From NCBI GenBank assembly GCA_022736535.1, contig DZCT01000026.1, positions 1-20,168 on the forward strand: 20,168 bases of DNA. The letters run 5' to 3'. The notes beneath the pieces were generated by a model. It was not told the origin of the DNA and did no database searches. It saw nothing but the letters and a program-made list of their open reading frames with translations. Origin of the DNA: Desulfatirhabdium butyrativorans. GTDB lineage: Bacteria > Desulfobacterota > Desulfobacteria > Desulfobacterales > JAIFKL01. Positions within the stretch are counted from its first letter, which is position 1, and the number at the start of each line of letters is the position of its first letter. Below, piece after piece: positions 1 to 6,585 of the stretch. Made by a program: the position numbers and the translations under genes.

Positions 1-43
1 GTATTTTCCCTTTGATGATCGCGAGGAATTGAGAAAATTGTCC

Positions 44-71
44 GTAGAGACGCACGGCCGTGCGTCTCTAC
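44..71. repeat. Perfect 28-bp palindrome at the start of the first gene
   Basis: The arm GTAGAGACGCACGG is followed immediately by its exact reverse complement, with no loop. It ends 9 bases before the first plausible ATG (81) and occupies the place where a ribosome binding site would be. Similar GTAGAGACG-type palindromes are known as dispersed repeats in other bacteria. A regulatory effect here is inference. Confidence 0.85.
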
Positions 72-80
72 GACGCTCCT

Positions 81-1361
81 ATGACCATGAAAAAACATAA
101 GATAAAAGCAGGTTGTCGGTTTTTGATTTTCTCAGGAATTGTGATGCTCTCTTCAGTCTGCTGCATGGCGGCTCAGTCGGAGATCATTGTCGGTGTCGCC
201 ACTTCTCTGAACGCGCCCGAAGGCAGGGAAAGTTACAATGCTGTCCGGCTCGCGGCAGATGAAATCAATGCCGAAGGCGGCGTGAATGTCAGCGGTAAAA
301 TGATGCCGGTCAGAATCGAATCCGTCAATCTCCGAGGCGATTTTTCGGACGGTTCTGTGTCGGACGCGCTGGCGGATCTGGAAAAGATCATTCTTGAGAA
401 AAAAGTCCATGCCGTCGTGGTGGGACCTTTCCGCTCCGAAGTTTTTCTCAGCAGCATGGAGATGATCGCCGAATACAGAGTGCCGATGCTGGAAACCATT
501 GCCATGTCTCCCACGCCCGAAGCCAAAATTATGAAAGATGACCGATATAAATACATTTTCCGGCTCTGTCTCAACTCCAAATATCTCGTGGAATATCTCA
601 TCAACACCATGAAATTTATGAACAGAAAGTTCGGGTTCGATAAAGTCTATATAATGAATCAGGATGCGGCATGGGCCCGCAGCACTGTTTCACTGATGAT
701 CAAACTGTTTTTTGCCAAAGCCGGCTGGAAAATCCTCGGTATGGACAATTATCCCCGTGAGACTTCCGACTTCACCGCGGGACCCGGAAAAGCGGCTGAA
801 AAAGGTGCGGAAGTTCTGCTGACCGTCTTTGACACGCCCGAAAGCGTCATGCTGGTCAGACATTGGGACACAAGACAGATACCTGCGCTTTTATGCGGCT
901 ATCTTCCGATGATGGGTTCTCCCCGGGCATGGCAGATGTTTGAGGGTAAAATTGCCGGCGCGCTGAATGTCATTTTTGAAATCGGCAATGTGCCTTCGGA
1001 AAAATATCCCCCTGCTACGGTTTTTTATGAAGCTTATAAGCGAAAATACGGCAGGGAAATTGAGGTCGGACACGGCGCCGCGCCCGCTTATGAATCGCTT
1101 TACGTGCTGGCAGATGCCATTGAGCGGGCCGGTTCTTTAAAACCTGACAGCATCGTGACGGCTCTGGAAAAAACAGACAGGATGGGAGCAATGGGACGTA
1201 TCCGTTTTCACAAAGGACATCAGGCGATTTTCGGCAAAGACCCGGCTCAGGAAGCGCTGGCATGTGTGATTCAGTGGACCGCGGACGGAAAACGGAAAAT
1301 TGTCTATCCGCCGTCTGTTGCCGAGGGAGAAATCGAGCTGCCGGTGGGAAGCGGGAAGTAG
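81..1361 (+). CDS. Periplasmic ABC-type ligand-binding protein (type I fold, LivJ-like)
   Basis: Extracellular ligand-binding receptor of the branched-chain amino acid/amide type, expected in the periplasm where it would deliver a ligand to an ABC permease. The N terminus has Lys/His residues, a hydrophobic stretch and a CMAAQSE cleavage region, which looks like a Sec signal peptide. The mature part opens with IIVGVATSLNAPEGRESYNAVRLAADEIN, split here as IIVGVATSLNAPEG then RESYNAVRLAADEIN, the usual first strand and helix of this fold. Length (about 425 aa) fits the family. An in-frame GTG at 60 lies inside the palindrome, so ATG 81 or ATG 87 is preferred. Neither has a visible Shine-Dalgarno sequence. 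No permease or ATPase gene is adjacent, so it is an orphan binding protein or its operon lies upstream of the window. The ligand cannot be read from the sequence. Confidence 0.85.
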   Translation: MTMKKHKIKAGCRFLIFSGIVMLSSVCCMAAQSEIIVGVATSLNAPEGRESYNAVRLAADEINAEGGVNVSGKMMPVRIESVNLRGDFSDGSVSDALADLEKIILEKKVHAVVVGPFRSEVFLSSMEMIAEYRVPMLETIAMSPTPEAKIMKDDRYKYIFRLCLNSKYLVEYLINTMKFMNRKFGFDKVYIMNQDAAWARSTVSLMIKLFFAKAGWKILGMDNYPRETSDFTAGPGKAAEKGAEVLLTVFDTPESVMLVRHWDTRQIPALLCGYLPMMGSPRAWQMFEGKIAGALNVIFEIGNVPSEKYPPATVFYEAYKRKYGREIEVGHGAAPAYESLYVLADAIERAGSLKPDSIVTALEKTDRMGAMGRIRFHKGHQAIFGKDPAQEALACVIQWTADGKRKIVYPPSVAEGEIELPVGSGK

Positions 1362-1391
1362 GGTGGACAAAGCGCAGCGTGTCCACCTTTT
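1362..1391 (+). terminator. Hairpin with T-run after the binding-protein gene
   Basis: GGTGGACA (1362-1369) pairs with TGTCCACC (1380-1387) across a 10-base loop and is followed by TTTT. It starts directly after the TAG stop, so it may act as a terminator. The T-run is short and the same hairpin type also occurs as a dispersed repeat in bacteria, so termination is only likely. Confidence 0.5.
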
Positions 1392-1400
1392 GATCTGTGT

Positions 1401-1438
1401 TCCGGAGTGCGAAAATAAGCGAAGCGTTTTTCGCATAA
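1401..1438 (+). repeat. TCCGGAGTGC hairpin repeat, copy 1
   Basis: TCCGGAGTGC is followed by a stem TGCGAAAA / TTTTCGCA with loop around TAAGCGAAGCG, ending in GCATAAC. The same flanks with different stems occur at 14020-14055, 18344-18374 and, inverted, at 18389-18419. Confidence 0.75.
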
Positions 1439-1500
1439 CCTCCATTTCCGGATGGCTTTTTCGGGATAGGGAATGTTACCTTCCGTAACACAGGCTGTGA

Positions 1501-1709
1501 ATTGTCAATTATTCCTTAGCATTGTCAATGAACAGGCAGGTGTCACCTTATGAAACATAAGATTTAATATATTTAAATAAAAGAATATATATCAATCTCT
1601 CGCTGCTTTCCGCTCTTATTTATTCTGCATAAGCTGTTTCAATATGAAACACTCCTGCAAATTCTGCTTTTATCGTCTTTCCTGTTTAAAAATAATATAA
1701 TTTAAACAG
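1501..1709. promoter_or_regulatory. AT-rich region with several dyads upstream of the sigma-54 promoter
   Basis: Several candidate operator sites are visible. ATTGTCAAT occurs twice, at 1501-1509 and 1521-1529, exactly 20 bases apart. CTTATGAAACATAAG (1547-1561) is a palindrome. TGTTTCA-ATA-TGAAACA (1635-1651) is a perfect 17-base dyad. TATGAAACA is shared by the last two sites. CTGTTTAAA (1682-1690) pairs with TTTAAACAG (1701-1709). Because a sigma-54-type promoter follows at 1732, one of these dyads could be an enhancer-binding-protein site. That is inference, and the dyads could also be structural. Confidence 0.45.
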
Positions 1710-1731
1710 CTTAATTTCTTTTTATTGACGC

Positions 1732-1747
1732 TGGCATATATTTTGCT
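1732..1747 (+). promoter_or_regulatory. Predicted sigma-54 (RpoN) promoter
   Basis: TGGCATATATTTTGCT matches the -24/-12 consensus TGGCACG-N4-TTGCW. GG and GC are separated by exactly 10 bases, and a C precedes TGGC as usual. The site lies 52 bases before the GTG of the truncated gene at 1799, so a transcript would cover that fragment and could continue into the flavin reductase at 2031. Confidence 0.65.
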
Positions 1748-1798
1748 AAGTCTTCTGAATAAATATAATGAGTTCAAATTTATCAGGGATGTGCATCT

Positions 1799-1987
1799 GT
1801 GAAAAAAATAAACTGCCTTTTATTCTTCAATCTGATCTTTTTCCTGTGTGTGATGGGAACTGCGCCGCGTACTCAGGGAGCAGAAATAAGAATATCCTAT
1901 TTCAACAGCGTTCCGCATGTTTTTTCAGATAAAAATACCGGACAATTAAGCGGAGCGGTATATGATCTGATTGAAAAATATGCCTGA
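1799..1987 (+). pseudogene. Truncated solute-binding protein (SBP_bac_3-like), N-terminal fragment
   Basis: GTG start, then a clear signal peptide (MKKINCLLFFNLIFFLCVMG) and a mature start EIRISYFNSVPHVF followed by GQLSGAVYDLIEKYA. This is the opening of a periplasmic amino-acid-type binding protein or the sensor domain derived from it. The reading frame stops at a TGA after 62 codons, whereas the family needs about 230 residues. Shifted-frame codons after the stop can be read as PEVK and then VNFNSE, up to about 2013, which looks like decayed continuation. The intact ribosome binding site of the next gene follows at 2019. The gene is therefore a remnant, although the promoter in front of it looks intact. 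A genuine short secreted peptide is the less likely alternative. Confidence 0.7.
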
Positions 1988-2030
1988 GGTAAAGTGAATT
2001 TTAATAGCGAATAAACGCGGAGGAGAAATA

Positions 2031-2699
2031 ATGTACTATGACCCTGAGAAAAACGACCACGGTCTGAACTTTAACCCTTTTAAATCCTGCATGGTGCCGC
2101 GTCCCATCGGGTGGATATCCACGGTCAGTCCCGAAGGCATACACAATCTGGCGCCTTACAGCCAGTTTCAGAACCTGACCTTTGATCCGCCGTTAGTCAT
2201 GTTTGCCGCAAATCAGAATACTCGCGGACGGCGGAAAGACACCGTGAACAATATCGAGCAGACCGGCGAATTTGTTTATAATATGGCGACATACAATTTA
2301 CGGGAAGCCGTCAACTGGTCTGCCGCGGAAGTGCCGCCGGAAGTGGATGAATTTGATCTGGCAGGCGTGACCAAAGCCGCTTCGGTCCGGGTAAAGCCCT
2401 GCCGGGTGGCGGAATCGCCGATTCAGTTCGAGTGTTCCTACCTTCAGACCCTTCGCCTGCCGGGCAAGGGAACTATGGGAACGGTGGATGTCGTTATCGG
2501 CAAAGTGGTTCTGGTGCATATCAAAGACGAATTTATCACGCCGGAGGGACGCATAGACATTCTGCGGATCCGCCCTTTAGCCCGTCTCGGCTATCACGAC
2601 TACACAACAGTTGACTCCGTATTTGAAATGATCATACCGGGCGGAAATGAGGCATTGCTCAACGGGCTTGAGGGAAAAGGGGTAAGAGGTAAGAGGTAA
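2031..2699 (+). CDS. Flavin reductase-like FMN-binding protein (flavoredoxin/DIM6-NTAB family)
   Basis: FMN-binding split-barrel protein of 222 aa. The region MVPRPIGWISTVSPEGIHNLAPYSQFQNLTFDPPLVMF (around residues 22-60, with RPIGWISTV and NLAPYSQF as the hallmarks) is the flavin-binding core of this family. These proteins reduce flavins with NAD(P)H or carry electrons, as flavoredoxin does in sulfate reducers. The exact partner is unknown. The start is set by GGAGGAG at 2019-2025, 5 bases before ATG. The last residues (GKGVRGKR) are encoded by the GGTAAGA heptamer repeat, so the original C terminus probably ended earlier. The gene is followed closely by two acyl-CoA ligases on the same strand. 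Confidence in family is high, in substrate low. Confidence 0.9.
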   Translation: MYYDPEKNDHGLNFNPFKSCMVPRPIGWISTVSPEGIHNLAPYSQFQNLTFDPPLVMFAANQNTRGRRKDTVNNIEQTGEFVYNMATYNLREAVNWSAAEVPPEVDEFDLAGVTKAASVRVKPCRVAESPIQFECSYLQTLRLPGKGTMGTVDVVIGKVVLVHIKDEFITPEGRIDILRIRPLARLGYHDYTTVDSVFEMIIPGGNEALLNGLEGKGVRGKR

Positions 2700-2746
2700 G
2701 GGGTGAGGGGTTGCCTCTCACCTCGTACCTCTTACCCCGCACCTCT
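2679..2746. repeat. Heptamer-phased inverted repeat (G-rich arm/C-rich arm)
   Basis: The left arm reads in 7-base steps GGTAAGA, GGTAAGA, GGTAAGG, GGTGAGG. After a GGTTGCC step the right arm reads TCTCACC, TCGTACC, TCTTACC, CCGCACC. The arms are roughly complementary and can fold into a hairpin. The repeat covers the flavin reductase 3' end and the gap to the next gene. Related arrays lie at 4271, 12322 and 15191. Confidence 0.85.
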
Positions 2747-2771
2747 CCATCAGCCAAAGGGATTTTTTACA

Positions 2772-4274
2772 ATGAATATCGCCGACATTCTTACAAAAAC
2801 AGCTCGCTTTTTTCCAAACGCCGTTGCGGTTGCAGAAGGGGAGCGGAATATTACTTATAAGCAGTTTGATGAGGAATCGAGCCGCATCGCTTCATCGCTG
2901 ACACAGGCGGGCATCGGTCCCGGGGACCATGTCGCCCTCTGCGCGCCCAATTCCTACGCATGGTTAGTTTTCTATTTCGGCGTCATCAAAGCCGGCGCGG
3001 TTGCCGTCACCGTTGCCAGTCTGCTGAAAAAACAGGAACTCCAAGCGATTATCGCGGACTGTCAGCCCGAAATCATCTTCACTTGGGATGGAAAATTGCA
3101 GGAATTTGAAGGCATTCGGAACACGGATTACCTCAAATTCATTGTCTCCGAGAGTGAGGAAAATACATTTGAAAGCCTGCTTGCCAAGGGAAATCCGAAT
3201 TTCAAAACCATTGACCGGGATCGCAAAGACACCGCGGCAGTGCTTTATACCGGCGGCACGACCGGCAGATCCAAAGGCGTGCTGCTGAGTCATGAAAATC
3301 TTCAGACTTCCGTGCATAATGTGGCGTTCAACGAGCGTTCCGTGTCCTCAGACCGTTCCCTCTGTTTTCTGCCGCTGAATCATGTCTTTGCTCAGGTTCA
3401 CATCATGGGATCAACGGTTTACAGCGGCGGCACGCTCATCATTCAGCCTGCTTTTGATATGGAAAAACTGCTTTATGCGGTTCAGCGTCAGGGCGCGACA
3501 AAGGTTTACAGCGTGCCGACGGTTTATATCCGCCTGCTTGCGCTCAATGATCTGGAGCAGAGATTTGCTTCGGTGCGCTACTGCATGTCTGCTGCCGCAA
3601 CGATGGCTGCGGAAGTGGTGAAAGCGTGGAAAAGCCGCACGGGTTTAGATATTCACGAGGCTTACGGCATGACGGAAAGCGCGGCCATGGTGACTTTCAA
3701 CCATTACTACCGTCATGTCGTGGGGTCTGTGGGAACACCCCCGAATCTCGTGGAAGTTCAAATCAGGGATACTGACGGAAACATTCTGCCGAGCGGAAAA
3801 GAAGGCGAAATCTGCATCTGCGGACCCAATATGATGAAAGGCTATCTCGGAAAACCCGAAGAAACTGCCGAGTCTTTCTGGGGATCATGGTTTCGTTCAG
3901 GAGACATCGGACTGCTCGATGATGAGGGCTATCTCTACATCGTGGATCGCCTCAAAGACCTGATTATTACCGGCGGCGAAAATGTCTATCCCAGAGAAAT
4001 CGAAGAACTTCTGTATGCTCGCGGAGAGGTTCAGGAATGCGCGGTGGTGGGCTTGTCCGACAAAGAATACGAAGAACGGGTGGTGGCGGTGATTGTGCCG
4101 AAAGAAAACCGGCATGTTGATCCGCAGGCGATCAAGGCATTTCTCAAAGAGCAGTTAGCGCCGTATAAAGTTCCCAAAGCCTATATCGAATTGAAAGAAA
4201 TGCCCAAGACCAATACGGGGAAAATACTCAAGCGGGACATTAAAAAGCTTCTGAGTGAAACAGGTAGTAAGTAA
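2772..4274 (+). CDS. Acyl-CoA ligase (class I adenylate-forming, FadD-like), first of two
   Basis: An ATP-dependent ligase that would activate a carboxylic acid through an acyl-adenylate and transfer it to CoA. The 500-aa protein shows the P-loop LYTGGTTGRSKG (residues 158-169, Gly replacing the usual Ser of YTSGTTG), YGMTES (298-303), the ATP-ribose Asp in SGDIG (D378), the hinge/A8 region DRLKDLIITGGENVYPREIEE around 388-408, and the catalytic Lys in TNTGKILKR (K484). Length fits compact bacterial ligases. Start 2772 is chosen over an in-frame upstream codon at 2703 because the protein then begins MNIADILTKTARFFP, parallel to MNIAKNLERARLFFP in the next gene, and AAAGGG precedes it. The 5' extension would be repeat DNA. 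Substrate (medium/long-chain or aromatic acid) is not readable. Confidence 0.92.
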   Translation: MNIADILTKTARFFPNAVAVAEGERNITYKQFDEESSRIASSLTQAGIGPGDHVALCAPNSYAWLVFYFGVIKAGAVAVTVASLLKKQELQAIIADCQPEIIFTWDGKLQEFEGIRNTDYLKFIVSESEENTFESLLAKGNPNFKTIDRDRKDTAAVLYTGGTTGRSKGVLLSHENLQTSVHNVAFNERSVSSDRSLCFLPLNHVFAQVHIMGSTVYSGGTLIIQPAFDMEKLLYAVQRQGATKVYSVPTVYIRLLALNDLEQRFASVRYCMSAAATMAAEVVKAWKSRTGLDIHEAYGMTESAAMVTFNHYYRHVVGSVGTPPNLVEVQIRDTDGNILPSGKEGEICICGPNMMKGYLGKPEETAESFWGSWFRSGDIGLLDDEGYLYIVDRLKDLIITGGENVYPREIEELLYARGEVQECAVVGLSDKEYEERVVAVIVPKENRHVDPQAIKAFLKEQLAPYKVPKAYIELKEMPKTNTGKILKRDIKKLLSETGSK

Positions 4275-4345
4275 CAGGTAACAGGTAACAGGTGCTTACC
4301 CTATGCAGCCCCTATGCAGCCCCTGTGCTTACCCTATGCGAACGG
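4271..4345. repeat. Heptamer GTAACAG array with CTATGCAGCCC duplicates
   Basis: GTAACAG occurs three times in tandem (4271-4291), then GTGCTTA. CTATGCAGCCC follows twice in direct repeat. GTGCTTACCC appears on both sides of these. The ligase stop codon (TAA at 4272-4274) lies in the first heptamer. It has the same 7-base period as the arrays at 2679, 12322 and 15191, but a different heptamer. Confidence 0.75.
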
Positions 4346-4351
4346 TTAAAT

Positions 4352-4380
4352 ACAGGGCAACCACGGGGGGTTGCCCCTAC
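4352..4380. repeat. ACAGGG...CCCCTAC hairpin repeat, copy 1
   Basis: The stem GGGCAACC (4355-4362) pairs with GGTTGCCC (4369-4376) around loop ACGGGG. The copy at 19716-19744 has identical flanks and loop but stem GGGTAAGC/GCTTACCC, with changes compensated on both strands. Confidence 0.8.
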
Positions 4381-4386
4381 ATATAG

Positions 4387-4424
4387 ATTTTTTATTTGTT
4401 TAAATGAGTTATTTGTTTAAATGA
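4387..4424. repeat. Direct duplication of TTATTTGTTTAAATGA in the leader of the second ligase
   Basis: The 16-base AT-rich sequence occurs twice, one base (G) apart, just before AAAGGAGCATCATCATG. The second copy brings an extra ATG close to the ribosome binding site, but that ATG runs quickly to a stop. Function unknown; possibly a promoter -10-like element or simple slippage. Confidence 0.6.
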
Positions 4425-4437
4425 AAGGAGCATCATC

Positions 4438-5934
4438 ATGAATATTGCAAAAAATTTGGAACGGGCGCGGCTGTTTTTTCCTGATAAAAAAGCATTGATA
4501 TTTGAAGGCAAATCTTACACCTACCGCCAGCTTGACGAGGATGTGAACCGCCTTGCCAACGGGCTGAAATCTTTGGGAGTGGAAAAAGGCGACCGCGTCG
4601 CGCTCTTTCTGCCCAACATTCCCGGTTTTGTGATCGGCTATTTTGCGATTCAGAAATTAGGCGCAATAGCGGTTTCCGTCAACGCCATGCTCAAGCGCGA
4701 GGAAGTCAAATATATTGTCAATGATTCCGGCGCAAAAGTGCTTTTTGTAAATGCCTCGCAGCGGGAAGATGTTCCCAGCGCAGAACTGCCCGCGCTCAGG
4801 CATGTCATCATTGTCGAGGGCGAGGCGTCCGGCAGCGATCTGGCAATCGGTCCTTTTATGGCAAAAGGCGACACGCGCTGCCCGGTTGTTGACACAGACA
4901 AAGATGATCCTGCGGTCATTCTTTACACATCGGGAACTACGGGTTTTCCCAAAGGCGCGGTGCTGACGCAGTTGAATATCGGCTCCAATTCAAATTCCTC
5001 CTCGCATCATTCCGGCATGGGACAGGAAGACCGGATTCATCTGTTCCTGCCGCTGTTCCACTGCTTCGGACAGAATTACATTCTCAACGGCGCTTTCAGC
5101 AAATGCGCCACGATTGTCCTGCATCGCCGTTTTGAGGCAGACCCGATAGTGGAAGCCATTCACCGCGACAAAGTGACGATGTTCTTCGGCGTGCCGACAG
5201 TGTTCACCTATCTGCTCAACATGGACACCTCGAAATACGACCTGTCAAACCTGCGCTACTGCTTTACGGCTGCCGCGAACATGCCCAAAGAAATCGCGCT
5301 TAAATGGAAGGAAAAATTCGGTCTGACGATTCATGAAGGCTACGGTCTGACGGAATCTTCGCCTTTTTCCAGCTACAATCATGATTTCCGTCATAAATTC
5401 GGCAGCATCGGTACGCCGGTTGACAATATTGAGATGAAAATTGTGGATCAGGAAGGCAATGAACTGCCGCCGGGAATGTCGGGAGAAATCGTTATCAAAG
5501 GGCCGAATGTTATGAAGGGCTACTGGGGAAAACCGGAAGCCACCGCAGACGCTATCCGCAACGGCTGGCTGCATTCGGGCGACATCGGCATGACAGACGA
5601 CGAGGGCTATTTTTATATTGTTGACCGGGTGAAAGACATGATCAACGCGGCGGGTTTCAATGTCTATCCCAATGAGGTGGAGCAGGTCATCTACAAGCAT
5701 CCCGCGGTTCAGGAAGCGGCTGTTTACGGCGCGGCGGATCCGGTCAGAGGCGAGACCGTCCACGCGGCGGTTGTTCTGAAGAAAAACGCCTCCGCGACGC
5801 CCGAAGAAATCATTGAATTTTGCCGGAAGAATATGGCGGTTTACAAAATCCCCCGAAAAGTGGATTTTGTGAGCGAACTGCCCAAGAGCGCGACAGGTAA
5901 GATTCTGAAACGGATATTGCGGGGAGATAAGTAG
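4438..5934 (+). CDS. Acyl-CoA ligase (class I adenylate-forming, FadD-like), second of two
   Basis: A paralogue of the preceding ligase with all catalytic motifs in canonical form: YTSGTTGFPKG (163-173), YGLTES (302-307), SGDIG with D382, DRVKDMINAAGFNVYPNEVE, and the C-terminal SATGKILKR with K488. At 498 aa its length is nearly the same as its neighbour's. The start is supported by AAAGGAG 7-8 bases upstream. Both ligases share the order of motifs and N-terminal wording (MNIA...R..FFP), which suggests an old tandem duplication with divergence. Differences in the region before the P-loop and in the acyl-pocket segment suggest different acid substrates. Together with the upstream flavin reductase it may act in fatty or aromatic acid degradation. 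The pathway is inference. Confidence 0.93.
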   Translation: MNIAKNLERARLFFPDKKALIFEGKSYTYRQLDEDVNRLANGLKSLGVEKGDRVALFLPNIPGFVIGYFAIQKLGAIAVSVNAMLKREEVKYIVNDSGAKVLFVNASQREDVPSAELPALRHVIIVEGEASGSDLAIGPFMAKGDTRCPVVDTDKDDPAVILYTSGTTGFPKGAVLTQLNIGSNSNSSSHHSGMGQEDRIHLFLPLFHCFGQNYILNGAFSKCATIVLHRRFEADPIVEAIHRDKVTMFFGVPTVFTYLLNMDTSKYDLSNLRYCFTAAANMPKEIALKWKEKFGLTIHEGYGLTESSPFSSYNHDFRHKFGSIGTPVDNIEMKIVDQEGNELPPGMSGEIVIKGPNVMKGYWGKPEATADAIRNGWLHSGDIGMTDDEGYFYIVDRVKDMINAAGFNVYPNEVEQVIYKHPAVQEAAVYGAADPVRGETVHAAVVLKKNASATPEEIIEFCRKNMAVYKIPRKVDFVSELPKSATGKILKRILRGDK

Positions 5935-6005
5935 CAGAGTAAACGGAACGGAGCGTAAACTGCTGTTTGCTGTCCGGCGGGTTGCGCCCGGCTCTGATGC
6001 TCTTG

Positions 6006-6068
6006 CTGTCTGACAACGAGGTAAGCGGTTGCCCGTCAGGGCAATCCGCTTGACCGACTGGTTAGGCA
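6006..6068. other. attC-like recombination site (integron-type folded palindrome)
   Basis: The right end has GTTAGGC (6061-6067), a perfect match to the GTTRRRY core. The left end has GTCTGAC (6008-6014), one base off RYYYAAC. Between them AAGCGGTTGCCC (6023-6034) pairs with GGGCAATCCGCTT (6039-6051) around loop GTCA, with one unpaired base on one arm and a second unpaired base further out. On the minus strand the simple-site core is the perfect GCCTAAC. Overall length (about 60 bp), imperfect outer arms and extrahelical bases are what attC sites look like. No integrase gene or second site is in the window. Confidence 0.5.
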
Positions 6069-6139
6069 ATAATCATTTTTTCAAATTAAAAGCGTCGGCA
6101 GCGGTGCAGACCTTTGATCTGCTGAATTTCAGATATCCG

Positions 6140-6538
6140 ATGAAAAAACACGTTTACACATTGATTTCAATTGCTTTGATTACGCCAGCCGGCTTTTGCA
6201 GCAAGTTTTATACGGGACCCGGCGCGGATTGGGCGAACAATTCTCTGGGCGGGGTATTTTATGAAATATTCTGGTGTCTTGCGGTTTTTTTCTTTTCAAA
6301 TACGCTCAGTCCCCTGAGAATCGCCGCTTTCGTTTTTGTCTGTACCTGCGGATTGGAATTTCTGCAACTCCGGCATCCGCCTTTTTTGGAATTTCTGAGA
6401 AGCTTTTTTATCGGCAGAACAATTCTCGGCACAACTTTTGCGTGGTCTGATTTTCCCTATTATATTTTAGGAAGCGGCATCGGATGGTTTTGGATGAAAT
6501 ATCTTGAAACAAATCGGATGAATGCAGAACAGGTTTGA
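6140..6538 (+). CDS. Small integral membrane protein, DUF2809-like
   Basis: A 132-aa membrane protein with about four hydrophobic segments: residues 4-20, 37-54, 58-76 and around 101-123. The order YTGPGADWANNSLGGVFYEIFW, then a conserved Glu/Gln pair in GLEFLQL, then a loop with ILGTTFAWSD, then a final segment ending YILGSGIGWFW, matches the DUF2809 family as I know it. No biochemical function is known for the family. Start 6140 (MKKHVYTLI) is chosen because upstream codons run through the attC-like site. There is no clear ribosome binding site. The TGA stop lies within a palindromic repeat at 6524-6550. It lies downstream of an attC-like site, so a gene-cassette origin is possible but unproven. 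Confidence 0.75.
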   Translation: MKKHVYTLISIALITPAGFCSKFYTGPGADWANNSLGGVFYEIFWCLAVFFFSNTLSPLRIAAFVFVCTCGLEFLQLRHPPFLEFLRSFFIGRTILGTTFAWSDFPYYILGSGIGWFWMKYLETNRMNAEQV

Positions 6539-6550
6539 AACCCGTTCTGC
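6524..6550. repeat. ACGGGTTTGAAACCCGT-family palindrome between converging genes
   Basis: GCAGAACAGGTTTGAAACCCGTTCTGC is a near-perfect palindrome (written here as GCAGAACAGGTTT, then GAAACCCGTTCTGC). It supplies the TGA of the DUF2809-like gene and sits 35 bases after the end of coaE on the other strand, so it could terminate both transcripts. Other family members lie at 7364-7494, 13985-14013 and 14065-14095. Confidence 0.75.
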
Positions 6551-6585
6551 GTTCCCTCGCAGAGCGTGGAATGAGAAAAAAATTT

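Noticed and set aside
1300..1488. Short plus-strand open frame after the binding-protein gene
   Set aside because: It overlaps the end of that gene and continues through two hairpin repeats; no ribosome binding site.
5245..6069. Minus-strand open frame (274 codons) opposite the second ligase
   Set aside because: Antisense shadow of the ligase that runs on through the attC-like site; no recognisable domain or ribosome binding site.
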